DNA of 33,668 nucleotides. Origin: a virus. The number at the start of each line of letters is the position of its first letter. The first letter of the stretch is position 1. Position numbers and translations under genes: made by a program. A model generated the notes under the pieces. That model worked only from the letters and a program-made list of their open reading frames with translations, had not been told where the DNA came from and searched no databases. Positions 7,890 to 18,300 of the stretch are shown here, piece by piece. The stretch spans positions 1-33,668 of IMG/VR virus record IMGVR_UViG_3300047551_002350; one strand, given 5' to 3'.

Positions 7890-9223
7890 TGTCAATTAAA
7901 AAGTCCTTATACGATGAATTAATTTTAGAATCAAATGATAGATCCAGATCTGTTGGTCTTATAGGTGGTGCAATTCTCTTTGAATATTATGAAGATGTAT
8001 TTTCTCCCACAATTACTGCAAAAATTAAAGTAGTTGATAATGGAAATGTGATTGCTCCACAAAATAATCCAGACGGGGATAAACAATCAATTTATAATGG
8101 ATTACCTCTTAGAGGTGGAGAAAGACTTTCTTTAAAAATTGCAGGAAACTCTTCAACAAATCCTGGATTGGATTTTTCAAAAAGAGTAGAAGATTACTTT
8201 TATGTGTCTAGTATTACTGATGTAATCGCAGAATCAAATAGGGAAAGTTTTATATTACATTTAGTTTCAAGAGAGGCAATTACAAACGAAACCGTAAGAG
8301 TTGGTAAAAAATTTAAAGTTGATAATTCTATCAATGATTCTGTAGAAAGTATTTTAAGAGATTACTTAAAGACTAATAAAATAGGAAAGATTGATAAATC
8401 TTCCAACAAATATGGATTTATTGGAAATTTAAGAAAACCCTTTACTATATTAGTTTGGTTAGCATCGAAAGGAGTTCCTGAAAAATCTGGAAGTGGAACC
8501 GCAGGATTTTTATTCTATCAAACACAAGATGGATTTCAATTTAGATCAATTGATGGTTTATTAGAACAAACACCTAAGGCAACATATACCTATACACAAT
8601 CGCAAGATTCATATGATGATAAAGAAATGAAAGTAAACAATGATTTTAAAATCTTAAATTACCATGTTGAAAAAAATCAGAACTTAATTGAAAAACTAAA
8701 ACTTGGTACTTATGCAAGTCATAGAATGTTTTTTAATCCACTAGACTTTTCATTCTCTAGTCCAGAAGAAGGTACATTTAAACTTGAAAACTATTCTGGA
8801 AAGACAAGTAATTTAGGTAGTCAAATAAAACTTCCGCCATTATCTGAAGGATCTGATTTAACACTTGGAGATGTGCCAACAAGAATCATCACTGCAGTAT
8901 ATGATGTTGGAACAATGGATCCTTCAGTTTCAACAGAGATTAATTCTGATCAGACATTATATCAATCACAATCTTTAATGAGATATAATATCTTATTCAC
9001 ACAATCTTTGAATGTAATTGTACCATCAAATACAAATCTGAGAGCAGGGGATATTATTGAGTGTCAATTTCCAAAGATTACACAATCAGATGCAAAAGAA
9101 TATGACACTGAAACTAGTGGACTATATATGATTAAGGAATTGTGTCATCATTTTGATGTAAATAATTCATATACCTCTATGAAATTAGTAAGAGACACTT
9201 TTGGAATCAATAAGAAGGCATAA
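7889..9223 (+). CDS. 27: Baseplate hub protein gp27
   Basis: T4 gp27 forms the trimeric torus of the hub that holds the gp5 spike and matches the tail tube to it. The protein has 444 residues (T4 gp27 is 391). The N-terminus has the hub-domain pattern of an early strand motif (GAILFEYYEDVFSPTITAKI), followed by LRGGERLSLKI, and the C-terminal half has NLRAGDIIECQFP followed by SGLYMIKELCHHF, typical of the late beta-barrel in gp27/gpD-type hubs. It immediately precedes the gp5-like gene with 3 bases between them, the usual hub-spike pairing. The assignment is from memory of the cyanophage family plus position. Confidence 0.75.
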   Translation: MSIKKSLYDELILESNDRSRSVGLIGGAILFEYYEDVFSPTITAKIKVVDNGNVIAPQNNPDGDKQSIYNGLPLRGGERLSLKIAGNSSTNPGLDFSKRVEDYFYVSSITDVIAESNRESFILHLVSREAITNETVRVGKKFKVDNSINDSVESILRDYLKTNKIGKIDKSSNKYGFIGNLRKPFTILVWLASKGVPEKSGSGTAGFLFYQTQDGFQFRSIDGLLEQTPKATYTYTQSQDSYDDKEMKVNNDFKILNYHVEKNQNLIEKLKLGTYASHRMFFNPLDFSFSSPEEGTFKLENYSGKTSNLGSQIKLPPLSEGSDLTLGDVPTRIITAVYDVGTMDPSVSTEINSDQTLYQSQSLMRYNILFTQSLNVIVPSNTNLRAGDIIECQFPKITQSDAKEYDTETSGLYMIKELCHHFDVNNSYTSMKLVRDTFGINKKA

Positions 9224-9226
9224 TAA

Positions 9227-11227
9227 ATGATAGACGAATCACTTCTTAAAAGTAATTTTATTGGTAGAGATGGATTTCGTTGGTGGATTGGGCAGATTCC
9301 GCCAATTTCTGCTATGGGAGGGCAGGTTGATGGAGAAGGTTGGGGAAATAGATTTAAAGTAAGAATCTTAGGTTATCATCCTTATAGTGAAGCAGAACTT
9401 CCAAATGAGGATCTTCCTTGGGCACAATGTTTGATTCCAACTACGGCAGGTAGTGGTGCTGCAAATGTTTCTACAGGAGTGCAATTGCAACCAGGCGATA
9501 CGGTCTTGGGATTCTTTTTAGATGGTGATAATGCTCAAATTCCAGTTATTTTAGCAACATTCGGTAGATCTTTTTCTGTCCCTTCAACAACTTATCAGTC
9601 ACCATTTGTTCCTTTTACTGGATATTCAAGTAAAGTAGAAAAAGCAAAAGTTACTACCAATCAAACAAATGAACTAAGACAAGATTCAAATCCATCTCCA
9701 GTAAGCGCAACACAAGAGCAAGCAGACGCAATATCTCAAAAAGTAGGATATCAAGTATTTTCAGAAAATTCTGCGATTGGAAATAAGATTCCTCTAGCAA
9801 ACACTACCAAGAATACTAGAATTGATAAAATTCAATCGATTGTAAAAAATCTTCTTCGTAAGATAAGAAATCTTCAAGGTGATATTGAAAGAATAAGACA
9901 AGTCATTCGTCAAGCAGCAGACAAAATTGTTACTCTCTGCAATGATTTGATTGGCGGAATGTTTAACTATTTAATTGATATTTTGATTGGATTGTTAAAA
10001 CAGGGGTTAGATCTTCTTTACAAATTAGTTTATGCAAAAGTATTAGCAGCAACTGGAAATCCAGTAGCAGCACACCTTGCTGGAGTTGCAGCACAAGAGG
10101 CAATGGTTTTACCTGTGAAAGCACTTGAAGAGGCGTTTGGATGTATTGCGGGTGAAGCAATTGAAATTATGAAAGATTTAGTTTATGATATTTTAGATTC
10201 AACTATTGGAAATGTGGAACGTTTTGTGAGTTGTGCGGCAGAACAATTTGCAGGTACACTTCTTAATTCAATTATTGGAGTATTAGAAGGATTGTTTGAA
10301 GGACCACTATCTGCAATTCAAAATATACTTCAATTTTTCTCAGATTTTAATGTTGGTAACTTAATGCGTGAAGCAATTGGAATACTTTCTGAATTTGGGG
10401 CAGCATTTGCTTGTAATCAAAGTTTAGATAATTATAAAGGTCTTGTAAATGAGTGGACAGTTGGTGGGGGACCATCTGGATCTGTGTCAACATTAGCAAC
10501 TTCACTAGTTGGTACTTACACTAATATTCGTGATATTACAAATACTATTAATTCTGGTGTAGAAGCATTAACTGAATGTTTTACTGGTGCATTACAATTT
10601 GCAAGTCCTCCAGTAATTAATATTTTTGGAGGAAGAGGATCTGGTGCAACAGCAATTCCAATTTTTGGAAATCTTGTCACTAATCCAGATGGAAATGTGA
10701 CTGCAAGTGTTATTGGAGTGCAACTCACAAATCCTGGATCTGGTTATACCTTCCCACCATTTATAGAAATTGTAGATGATAATGATCAGGGATACGGTGC
10801 AGTAGCAAGATCTATTATCAATTCAAATGGAGAAGTTGAGTCCATTTATATGGTTTCTGAAGGAGAAAATTATTCAATCGGAAACATTGCAGAATTCTCT
10901 GTATTGAAAGTATTAGTAGAAGAGGGTGGAAGTGGATATGATGATCTTACTACTGTTATCACTGATGATCTTGGAAATGAATACGATTATCAGATTGTTG
11001 ATGGTCGTATCTATCAAGTTACACCTCTAAATAATATTGTAAATAGTCTTCCAAAACTTAGTATAGAATCTGATAATGGGTTTGGTGCAATATTGCGTCC
11101 TGTTGTAGGTGCTCTCAAGAGCACCGGTGCTCTCAAGGAGTCTGGAAATATACCTGCTTCACCAGATGCAACTTCAGCAAATCTATTCTCACAAGAAGTT
11201 CAAGTATCCATAGATTGTCCAACATAA
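9227..11227 (+). CDS. 5: gp5-like baseplate spike hub with OB fold, no lysozyme domain
   Basis: The protein has 666 residues. Residues 15-115 are the gp5 OB fold: FRWWIGQIPP, RFKVRILGYHPYSEAELP, EDLPWAQCLIPTTAG, and LGFFLDGDNAQIPVILATFG, aligning by eye with T4 gp5 (NWFVGVVEDR, VRVVGLHPP, LPWMSVIQPITS, VYGHFLDK). Where T4 gp5 has its lysozyme domain, this protein has about 200 residues of helical sequence (190-400, with KNLLRKIRNLQGDIERIR). The C-terminal third carries two GSGY units (NPGSGYTFPPFIEIVDDN and EEGGSGYDDLTTVITDD). The beta-helical needle is a separate gene immediately downstream. AAGAAGG precedes the start. Confidence 0.75.
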   Translation: MIDESLLKSNFIGRDGFRWWIGQIPPISAMGGQVDGEGWGNRFKVRILGYHPYSEAELPNEDLPWAQCLIPTTAGSGAANVSTGVQLQPGDTVLGFFLDGDNAQIPVILATFGRSFSVPSTTYQSPFVPFTGYSSKVEKAKVTTNQTNELRQDSNPSPVSATQEQADAISQKVGYQVFSENSAIGNKIPLANTTKNTRIDKIQSIVKNLLRKIRNLQGDIERIRQVIRQAADKIVTLCNDLIGGMFNYLIDILIGLLKQGLDLLYKLVYAKVLAATGNPVAAHLAGVAAQEAMVLPVKALEEAFGCIAGEAIEIMKDLVYDILDSTIGNVERFVSCAAEQFAGTLLNSIIGVLEGLFEGPLSAIQNILQFFSDFNVGNLMREAIGILSEFGAAFACNQSLDNYKGLVNEWTVGGGPSGSVSTLATSLVGTYTNIRDITNTINSGVEALTECFTGALQFASPPVINIFGGRGSGATAIPIFGNLVTNPDGNVTASVIGVQLTNPGSGYTFPPFIEIVDDNDQGYGAVARSIINSNGEVESIYMVSEGENYSIGNIAEFSVLKVLVEEGGSGYDDLTTVITDDLGNEYDYQIVDGRIYQVTPLNNIVNSLPKLSIESDNGFGAILRPVVGALKSTGALKESGNIPASPDATSANLFSQEVQVSIDCPT

Positions 11228-11228
11228 A

Positions 11229-11804
11229 ATGGCAGAAAGAAACAAAAATATCTACAAAAGGCAGTTAATTAGTTTCAACCCAAACTTTAGGATTGACACT
11301 GCAAATCCTCAGATGGGTTTGAGTGGTACTGATGTTTATAAAATTTATGGTGTAACCGATAATGGAGATAATCAATCTTCAATTAGTTTGAGTAGTGGTG
11401 GTTTATTTTCTGTTTATAATGACCATACTATTCAGATTTCTGGAGGATCTAAAAATGAGGAAGGAAGAGAAGATGTAGTCATTATTGGAAACAATGGAAA
11501 TGTTTCTATTTCTGCAAATGGAATGATTCGTTTGTATGCAACTAATATTATGGTTGAATCAGAAGAAGATATTCACTTTAAGGCAGGTAGAAATGTTATA
11601 ATGAAAAGTGGTTCTGGGCGCATTCTAATTGATGGTGAAAAGGTAGATATAAAAGGAACCAGTGGAAACATGCCATCTTTGCTTGGTATTGATTTTACCA
11701 AAAGAATTTTTGAAGGAAGTTTTGTTGGTATTGACTTTATTGATAAAGTTGTTGGTGGAATCGTTAAAAATGTAGTCAGCACAGTTATTGATTCAGTGTT
11801 ATGA
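11229..11804 (+). CDS. Separate membrane-puncturing needle, gp5 C-terminal beta-helix-like
   Basis: The protein has 191 residues. The central part (about 60-145) is a series of short alternating beta strands with Gly/Asn turns (GNNGNVSISANGMIRLYATN, then EEDIHFKAGRNVIMKSGSGR), the pattern of the triple-stranded beta-helix of T4 gp5 and VgrG spikes. The C-terminal 45 residues are hydrophobic (DFIDKVVGGIVKNVVSTVID). It starts one base after the gp5-like gene and ends overlapping the next fibre gene by four bases. I infer it trimerises on the OB hub as a separately encoded needle. Confidence 0.6.
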   Translation: MAERNKNIYKRQLISFNPNFRIDTANPQMGLSGTDVYKIYGVTDNGDNQSSISLSSGGLFSVYNDHTIQISGGSKNEEGREDVVIIGNNGNVSISANGMIRLYATNIMVESEEDIHFKAGRNVIMKSGSGRILIDGEKVDIKGTSGNMPSLLGIDFTKRIFEGSFVGIDFIDKVVGGIVKNVVSTVIDSVL

Positions 11805-14659
11805 GTAACAATCAGTATTTTGGTTTAGAAACTTTTTTTAATGAAGATGTAAAATTTTATAAAGATGTTTACATTTATGGAACCCTTTATTATGATTTTA
11901 GAAAAAATAATCTCATAGAATTTAATAATGTAAAGATAGAAGGATATTTAGAAGTTTTTGGATCATCTAATTTTTATGAAAATGTTTATTTTAATAAGGA
12001 TATTAGTGCAAGTATAATAACAGCAAGAAAAAGACTTGATGTTGGTGTAGGTGGTACAACTTTAAGAGCAGATACAGAAACAAGTAGAGTTGGTATTAGA
12101 ACTTCAATTCCAAAAAAAGAATTAGATGTAGTTGGAACTGCAATAATTAGTGGAAAGGTTGGAATTGGAAGTACAGAACCAGAACAAAAACTTGATGTAG
12201 CAGGAAGTGTTAAAATTGATGAATTTATTTATGATTCTGTAAATTCTCCTGGAATAAATGGTTATTACTTAAATATGGATTCCAGTGGAATTCGCTGGAT
12301 AGCAGGAACTCCAAACTTTACTGAAGGAATATATGTACAAGATGAAGGAACATATATTCCAACAGCAGGAATAGCACAATCATTTACTGTTTTAAACTTT
12401 AAACAAATTAATAGTTTGGGAATAGGTACTGATACAATTATCCCAATTCCAAATTCAAGTAATCCCACTTTCATTGCTGATATACAGTCTAAAGACTTAT
12501 GGGGATTTAATGGAGGTAATGATATCTATAGAATGACTAAAGTTGGTATACAGAATAATAATCCAGTAACAACTTTAGACATAACTGGAACTGTTCATGC
12601 AACTGGAGCAGTTGATTTTGATTATACATTAGACGTTGATGGTGCTACTACTTTAAATTCAACATTAGACGTTGATGGTGCCACAACACTTAATAATACT
12701 TTAGACGTTGACGGTGCTACAACACTTAATAACACTCTAGACGTTGATGGTGCTACTACACTTAGAGATACTTTAAATGTACAAGGTGCTACTGACTTAG
12801 ATGCAACTTTAAATGTTGATGGTGCTACAACACTTAATAATACTTTAGACGTTGACGGTGCTACTACACTTAGAGATACTTTAAATGTACAAGGTGCTAC
12901 TGACTTAGATGCAACTTTAAATGTTGATGGTGCTGCAGTTTTCAATAATACTATTGAACTCAATTCTTCTCTAATTGATATTAATGGAGAAATTGCAGGA
13001 CCTGGTGTAGGAAAAACTGATTATAGACTTGCTTCTGTAGGAACTGGTGTATCTTGGAGACCTGCTGGAGTTGAAACACAAAATACAATTTGGGTTACAA
13101 AAGATGGTAATGACTCAAATACTGGTTTTCTTGAGGGAGATGCAAAAGCAACTATAGGTGGTGCAGCGGCAGTAGCAGAACCTGGAGATACGATCGTTAT
13201 TAGACCCGGTGTTTATACTGAAAATAATCCTATTGGTCTTCGCACTGATGTTACAGTAACAGGACAAGATCTGAGACTTGTTACCATTAGACCACTAAAT
13301 GTTACTAAAGATGTTTTTCATGTTAGAAGAGGATGTCTAATTGAAAATATAAACTTTGCCGGAACTAGTGTTTTAGTAAATCATCCGGGTTGTGGTGCTG
13401 TAGCATTCCCCTCAACTAATCCTGCAGATTATGCTGTTTCTGGATATATTGCCCCAGGACCAGCAACTGAAGGACCAAGTGGTAGATGGAGAAGTCCATA
13501 TATCAGAAACTGCACTAACTTTATGACTGGCAGTATTGGTATGAAAATTAATGGCGATCATGCGACTGCCTCTACACCAGGTAATGATTTGAAGTGTATG
13601 GTTTGTGATTCATTTACTCAATACAATGAAAATGGCATTGGCGTTTCAATTACAAATAATGGTTACGCTCAGTTAGTTTCTATCTTTACAATTAACTGTG
13701 ACATTGGAATTTATTGTGATAGTGGTGGATCTTGTGACTTAACAAACTCAAACTCTTCTTTTGGTAATTATGGTTTATATGCTGTTGGAATTGGATCCAC
13801 AGAATTTACAGGAACCGTAGGTACTTATCCTCCGAATAGAGGTCAAACTGGTGTTGATGCTGGTAGTGATATTGTTACTTTCGAAAATGTAGGAAACTCA
13901 AGAAGACCTTACGATGGTCAAACATTATTTTTCAAGATAGATTTGGAAAATTATCCAGATGCTGTTGGTAGTGGTATAATTTCAGAACCTATGGTCGATA
14001 TTCAAGAAATAGTAGTCACAAATGGAGGAAGTGGATATAGTCCTGCTTCTCCACCAACTGTTATTATTCGTGATAGTTCTGATAATTCTCAACAACCAAA
14101 GGGTCCACAAGGTATTATCGCCGAACTAAGTCCAACTATTGATGAAGTAAGTGGTGCAATTGCAGCAATTGATGTTGTAAATAGTGGAAGAAACTATCTT
14201 TCAACGCAAAATCTTGAAGTTTTTATTGATGGTGGAAGTGCAACTGCAGAGGTAATCACAAAACCAATTTATTATGCAGTCGATTCAGCAACAGAAAATT
14301 CTGCAGGAATTACAACAGTTACGTTCACTGAATTCATTCCATATGAGTTATTTGGTGGAGAAGAAGTCTCATTCAGAAGAATCAGCAGAATTCTTACCAG
14401 TTCACACTCATTTGAATATATTGGTACTGGTACTGACATAAATACAGCGACACCATTTACTGGTGGTGTTCCTATTAAAGCAAATGAAATTGTTGCTTTA
14501 GATGGAGCACAAATTCCATTTACAAGTACGGATCAAAAAGGTAATTTTGATATTGGAGAAGGATTTCAAATTAATCAGCCTACCGCTACTATTAGAGGAA
14601 GAGATTTCAGTAAAGCGATTCAAGCAGAAGTTACACCACTCATACTTGCATTGAGGTAA
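11801..14659 (+). CDS. Tail fibre/adhesin with 12-residue repeats and beta-helix
   Basis: The protein has 952 residues. The N-terminal 270 residues resemble trimeric fibre shafts (VGIGSTEPEQKLDVAGSVKI). Residues 277-384 are nine 12-residue repeats of the LDVDGATTLNNT type. From about residue 427 to 676 a right-handed beta-helix follows: WVTKDGNDSNTGF, DTIVIRPGVYTENNPIGL, NGYAQLVSIFTINCDIGIYC and SCDLTNSNSSFGNYGLYAVG, resembling pectate-lyase-type adhesins. Residues 730-760 hold a GGSGY unit (VTNGGSGYSPASPPTVIIRD). It probably belongs to the baseplate-attached fibre system. It could also carry polysaccharide-binding or cleaving activity, but I see no defined catalytic motif. Confidence 0.65.
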   Translation: MSNNQYFGLETFFNEDVKFYKDVYIYGTLYYDFRKNNLIEFNNVKIEGYLEVFGSSNFYENVYFNKDISASIITARKRLDVGVGGTTLRADTETSRVGIRTSIPKKELDVVGTAIISGKVGIGSTEPEQKLDVAGSVKIDEFIYDSVNSPGINGYYLNMDSSGIRWIAGTPNFTEGIYVQDEGTYIPTAGIAQSFTVLNFKQINSLGIGTDTIIPIPNSSNPTFIADIQSKDLWGFNGGNDIYRMTKVGIQNNNPVTTLDITGTVHATGAVDFDYTLDVDGATTLNSTLDVDGATTLNNTLDVDGATTLNNTLDVDGATTLRDTLNVQGATDLDATLNVDGATTLNNTLDVDGATTLRDTLNVQGATDLDATLNVDGAAVFNNTIELNSSLIDINGEIAGPGVGKTDYRLASVGTGVSWRPAGVETQNTIWVTKDGNDSNTGFLEGDAKATIGGAAAVAEPGDTIVIRPGVYTENNPIGLRTDVTVTGQDLRLVTIRPLNVTKDVFHVRRGCLIENINFAGTSVLVNHPGCGAVAFPSTNPADYAVSGYIAPGPATEGPSGRWRSPYIRNCTNFMTGSIGMKINGDHATASTPGNDLKCMVCDSFTQYNENGIGVSITNNGYAQLVSIFTINCDIGIYCDSGGSCDLTNSNSSFGNYGLYAVGIGSTEFTGTVGTYPPNRGQTGVDAGSDIVTFENVGNSRRPYDGQTLFFKIDLENYPDAVGSGIISEPMVDIQEIVVTNGGSGYSPASPPTVIIRDSSDNSQQPKGPQGIIAELSPTIDEVSGAIAAIDVVNSGRNYLSTQNLEVFIDGGSATAEVITKPIYYAVDSATENSAGITTVTFTEFIPYELFGGEEVSFRRISRILTSSHSFEYIGTGTDINTATPFTGGVPIKANEIVALDGAQIPFTSTDQKGNFDIGEGFQINQPTATIRGRDFSKAIQAEVTPLILALR
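12629..12952 (+). repeat. Nine tandem 36-bp in-frame repeats
   Basis: Units begin at 12629, 12665, 12701, 12737, 12773, 12809, 12845, 12881 and 12917, each 36 bp (12 codons). There is also a 108-bp higher-order period: units 4-6 and 7-9 encode the series DVDGATTLRDT, NVQGATDLDAT, NVDGA. The DNA of units 4-5 and 7-8 is almost identical, suggesting a recent duplication within the array. Confidence 0.9.
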
Positions 14660-14662
14660 AAA

Positions 14663-15337
14663 ATGGCAGTAGCACCACTTAATAAATTTTTGACAATTGC
14701 AGTTCCTGTTGCTCCAGGAGAGCAAACTGTATATACCGCACCTACTGGCGTATCTGCTATCGTTTTGTATGCTCAAGTATCTAATGTTGGAATTGGTAAT
14801 ACATATCCAACAGTCACTTTCACACATAGAAGAAAAAGTACATCACAGAGAACTTTTGGTAATACAAGAAACAATAGAATCATAAAAGACGCTGAAATTC
14901 CACCAAACGATGCTATTGTACTTGTAGATGGTAGATTGGTATTAGAAAGAACTGCCGTTGTTACAGATTCTATTGTCATTGAAGGAACTCAATCTGGAAT
15001 CGTTTCAGTAACTAATTGTTTATATAATAACACTACAGGAGTCACAACAGTTACCACCATTAGCGCCCATAACTTCAATATTGGTGATGAAGTTACAATG
15101 AGTGGTTTGGCATTTACATGTGCTCCTGGAAATTATGGAATTACCACTACAATTTTCCCATCCCCACAACAATCTTTCACTATAGATTCAATCATTGGAG
15201 ATGTGGGAACCTCTAAAACCTTTGTAACTAATTCAGGAACAGTCACTGGAATCGCACATACATACGTTAGTGGTGGTTTGGTAGGACCACTTCAAATGGA
15301 ATTTATCTGCAGTATTCTAGAAAATAGTACCACATAA
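14663..15337 (+). CDS. Cyanophage virion structural protein, 224 aa
   Basis: I recognise a type of short structural protein common in fibre clusters of cyanomyophages but cannot give a precise role. The N-terminus is MAVAPLNKFLTIAVPVAPGE, followed by a beta-rich domain (GVSAIVLYAQVSNVGIGNTY, then VTFTHRRKST) and a second part with TTISAHNFNIGDEVTMSG, a small beta domain also seen in the 1999-residue protein (HGLNVGDLVVIRN). It lies 3 bases after the 952-residue adhesin and 2 bases before the 1616-residue fibre, so it probably belongs to the same adhesion structure, perhaps as a connector or cap. Confidence 0.55.
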   Translation: MAVAPLNKFLTIAVPVAPGEQTVYTAPTGVSAIVLYAQVSNVGIGNTYPTVTFTHRRKSTSQRTFGNTRNNRIIKDAEIPPNDAIVLVDGRLVLERTAVVTDSIVIEGTQSGIVSVTNCLYNNTTGVTTVTTISAHNFNIGDEVTMSGLAFTCAPGNYGITTTIFPSPQQSFTIDSIIGDVGTSKTFVTNSGTVTGIAHTYVSGGLVGPLQMEFICSILENSTT

Positions 15338-15339
15338 TT

Positions 15340-18300
15340 ATGCCAAAGTATCTTTCTGGGCGTTCTAAATTAACTCCCCAATCCGAGTTACAATCAGATA
15401 GATATAGATACTTATCTATTGAAAATGCAGAACCAAATCTTGGAGATCCAGTAGTTGGACCTTCTTCTGTAGTAGCAAAACCTGTACCTCCAGGTCAACA
15501 ATTCATTGTGGTTTCTGTTGAAGGAAGTCCTTCTGGTGAGAGATATTGGATTCCTAACCAAGGTGGAATCATACCAGGTTCAATCAGCGTTTTCGATGAA
15601 GGAAGTCTTGTTGGAACATTAAGTAGCATAACTCAACTTAATTTTGTTGGAGCGGCAGTATCAGCATCAGTTTCAATAGCATCTAGTAATCTTGCTACAA
15701 TTAGAGTATTTTCTCCAGGAAATAATCAAGAAATTTTATTTAATACTGCCAATGAATTTTCAACATCTTCAAAATTAAAGTTCGACTCTTCTATAGGTCT
15801 TTTATCTGCTGGGGATAGAATCAATGTCGGTGCTGGTGGAAAGGTAATTACAACAACCGGTATTGGTTCTGTTGGAATTGGAACCACAGATCCAACACAA
15901 GAACTTCATCTTCAAGGTGATTTGAGACTTACGGGTACAATTTATGATTATAATAATCAACCTGGAACTAGTACTCAAATTATAACAAAAAATAATTTTG
16001 GTGGATTATCTTGGGTAAATCAAAATACAATTAGGGCAGGTGCTGGTGGTACATATCAAAACGTTCAGTTTCATAATAATGCTGGATTAGTTGATGGTGC
16101 TTCCAACTTTGTATATGATGACGTTAATAGTAGAGTTGGAATTGGAAGTACACAACCAAAAGTTTTATTAGATGTTTTAGGAATATCATCCTTCAGGGGT
16201 GGTACAACCATTGATAATCTTAATATAACTGGTTTTACGACAACTTCAACTCTTGCAGTATCTGGAACTTCAACAACTCGCAACCTTTTAGTTACTGGTG
16301 TCAGTACAATTGGATTCGTAACAGGAACAAGTGCGTTTTTTACAGGAGTTGTAACTGCTTCTAAGTTTGTTGGAGGAGTTGATGTATCTCAACTTTATGT
16401 AACTGGTGTATCAACATTTTTACAAAAAGTAAATATTAATAGTGATTTAGGTGTAACTGGTCTTACAACAACTCAAAATCTTCAAGTTTATCAGTCAACA
16501 ACTCTAAATCGCTTAAATGTATCTGGCGTTTCAACATTTACTTCTCAAGTTAATGTTAATAACTTAAATGTTACTGGCGTAGGAACTTTTGATAATATTA
16601 AGTTAGATACTAATACAGTTAGCACGAACATTGGAAATCTTATTATTGATTCTAGTGCAGGAACCACTCAAATTAATGATGCGGTTTATGTTAATGATGC
16701 AACAGAATCTACAAGTAAGGATACTGGATCCATTATCACTGAGGGTGGAGTTGGAATTGAAAAGAGATTAAATGTTGGAGGGCAAGTCAGTTTAGCGACT
16801 GCTGGTGGAATCACTACAACTGGTGGTGACTTGTATGTTGGTGGAGATTTATACGTTCTTGATGATATTTTTTATGATGAACTTTTTGCTAGAAATGGAT
16901 ATTTTACTGGATTAACTTCTACAAAAGATTTACTTGTTACTGGAATTGCAACAATTGCAACACTAGGAGTTTCTGGACTTACAACTACCAGAAATTTAAG
17001 AGTAATTGGTGTTAGTACATTTGATGGATTACTTGACGCTAATGCTGGAGCGACAATTGATAATATTCAAATTGGTGTTTCTGGTGATAATGAAATTGAT
17101 ACTTCAACAGGAAATCTAATAATTGATTCTTTTGCCGGAACTACTACAATTGATGATCAATTGGTTGTTTCTGGTGTTTCAACATTTAATGCTAATGTAA
17201 CTTTTGGTGATGCCACTTCCGATACAGTATCGTTTACATCAAGAGTAGGAACTGGTATAACTCCCTCTGTAACAGATACTTATGATTTAGGTTCATCTAC
17301 TTTAAGATGGAACAACATTTATGCTAAGACTTTTGTAGGTGCTGTTGTTGGAAACGCTGATTCAGCATCTCAAGTATCTTCAGGTACAACCACTGGTACT
17401 TCATCTTATTTCCTAACTTTTGTAGATTCCAACAATGTAACTAGATCTAATGAATTTTTATATACTGACGCTGGCGTAACTTATAACCCATCAACAGATA
17501 TACTTACTCCAACTAATTTAAGAGTATCTGGAATTTCAACATTTGAGGGTAATTCAACATTTAATGCTAATGTAACTTTTGGTGATGCCACTTCCGATAC
17601 AGTATCGTTTACATCAAGAGTAGGAACTGGTATAACTCCCTCTGTAACAGATACTTATGATTTAGGTTCATCTACTTTAAGATGGAACAACATTTATGCT
17701 AAGACTTTTGTAGGTAGTATTACCGGAAATGCTGATACGGCAACTAAGTTATTAAATGCTAGAGATTTTAGTATTAATGGAAATAACAACACAAGTATTA
17801 ACGCTGGTGATGTTACTGCATCAGCAGTATCATTTGATGGAACTGCAAATGTTATACTAAGAGGTTCTTTAAAAAATATTATAGGATTATCATCAGGAAC
17901 TTATGGAAATTCAATAACTGTTCCTGTCGTTAGTGTCAATTCTCAAGGTATTGTAACTAGTATTACTTCCGTTGGTGTTAATTTTTCAACAGCAACCGTT
18001 GCTAATTCAGATAAAGTTGCTACTGTAACTAGAAGCACTAATGCAACTCACTATCTAACTTTTGTAGATTCTGATAATAATCCGTTTGATTATGAAAGTG
18101 TTTATACTGATGCTGGTGTAACTTATAATCCTTCAACAAATTTATTAACATCGGGTAATTTATTAGTATCTGGAATTACAACATTCCAAGGAAATGTAAC
18201 TATAGGCGATGCCAGTTCTGATAAAGTTTCTTTTGCAGCAACAGTAGATAGTAATATTATCCCTAGTGGTACTACTAGAGATTTAGGTTCTCCTAGCAAT

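Noticed and set aside
12629-12952. 36-bp periodic repeats resembling a CRISPR array
   Set aside because: There are no unique spacers; units are contiguous, in frame with the fibre gene and encode a 12-residue repeat.
12622-12963. A 113-residue open frame on the minus strand
   Set aside because: It is the antisense shadow of the 36-bp repeats; its repetitive SVVAPSTSKV pattern simply mirrors them.
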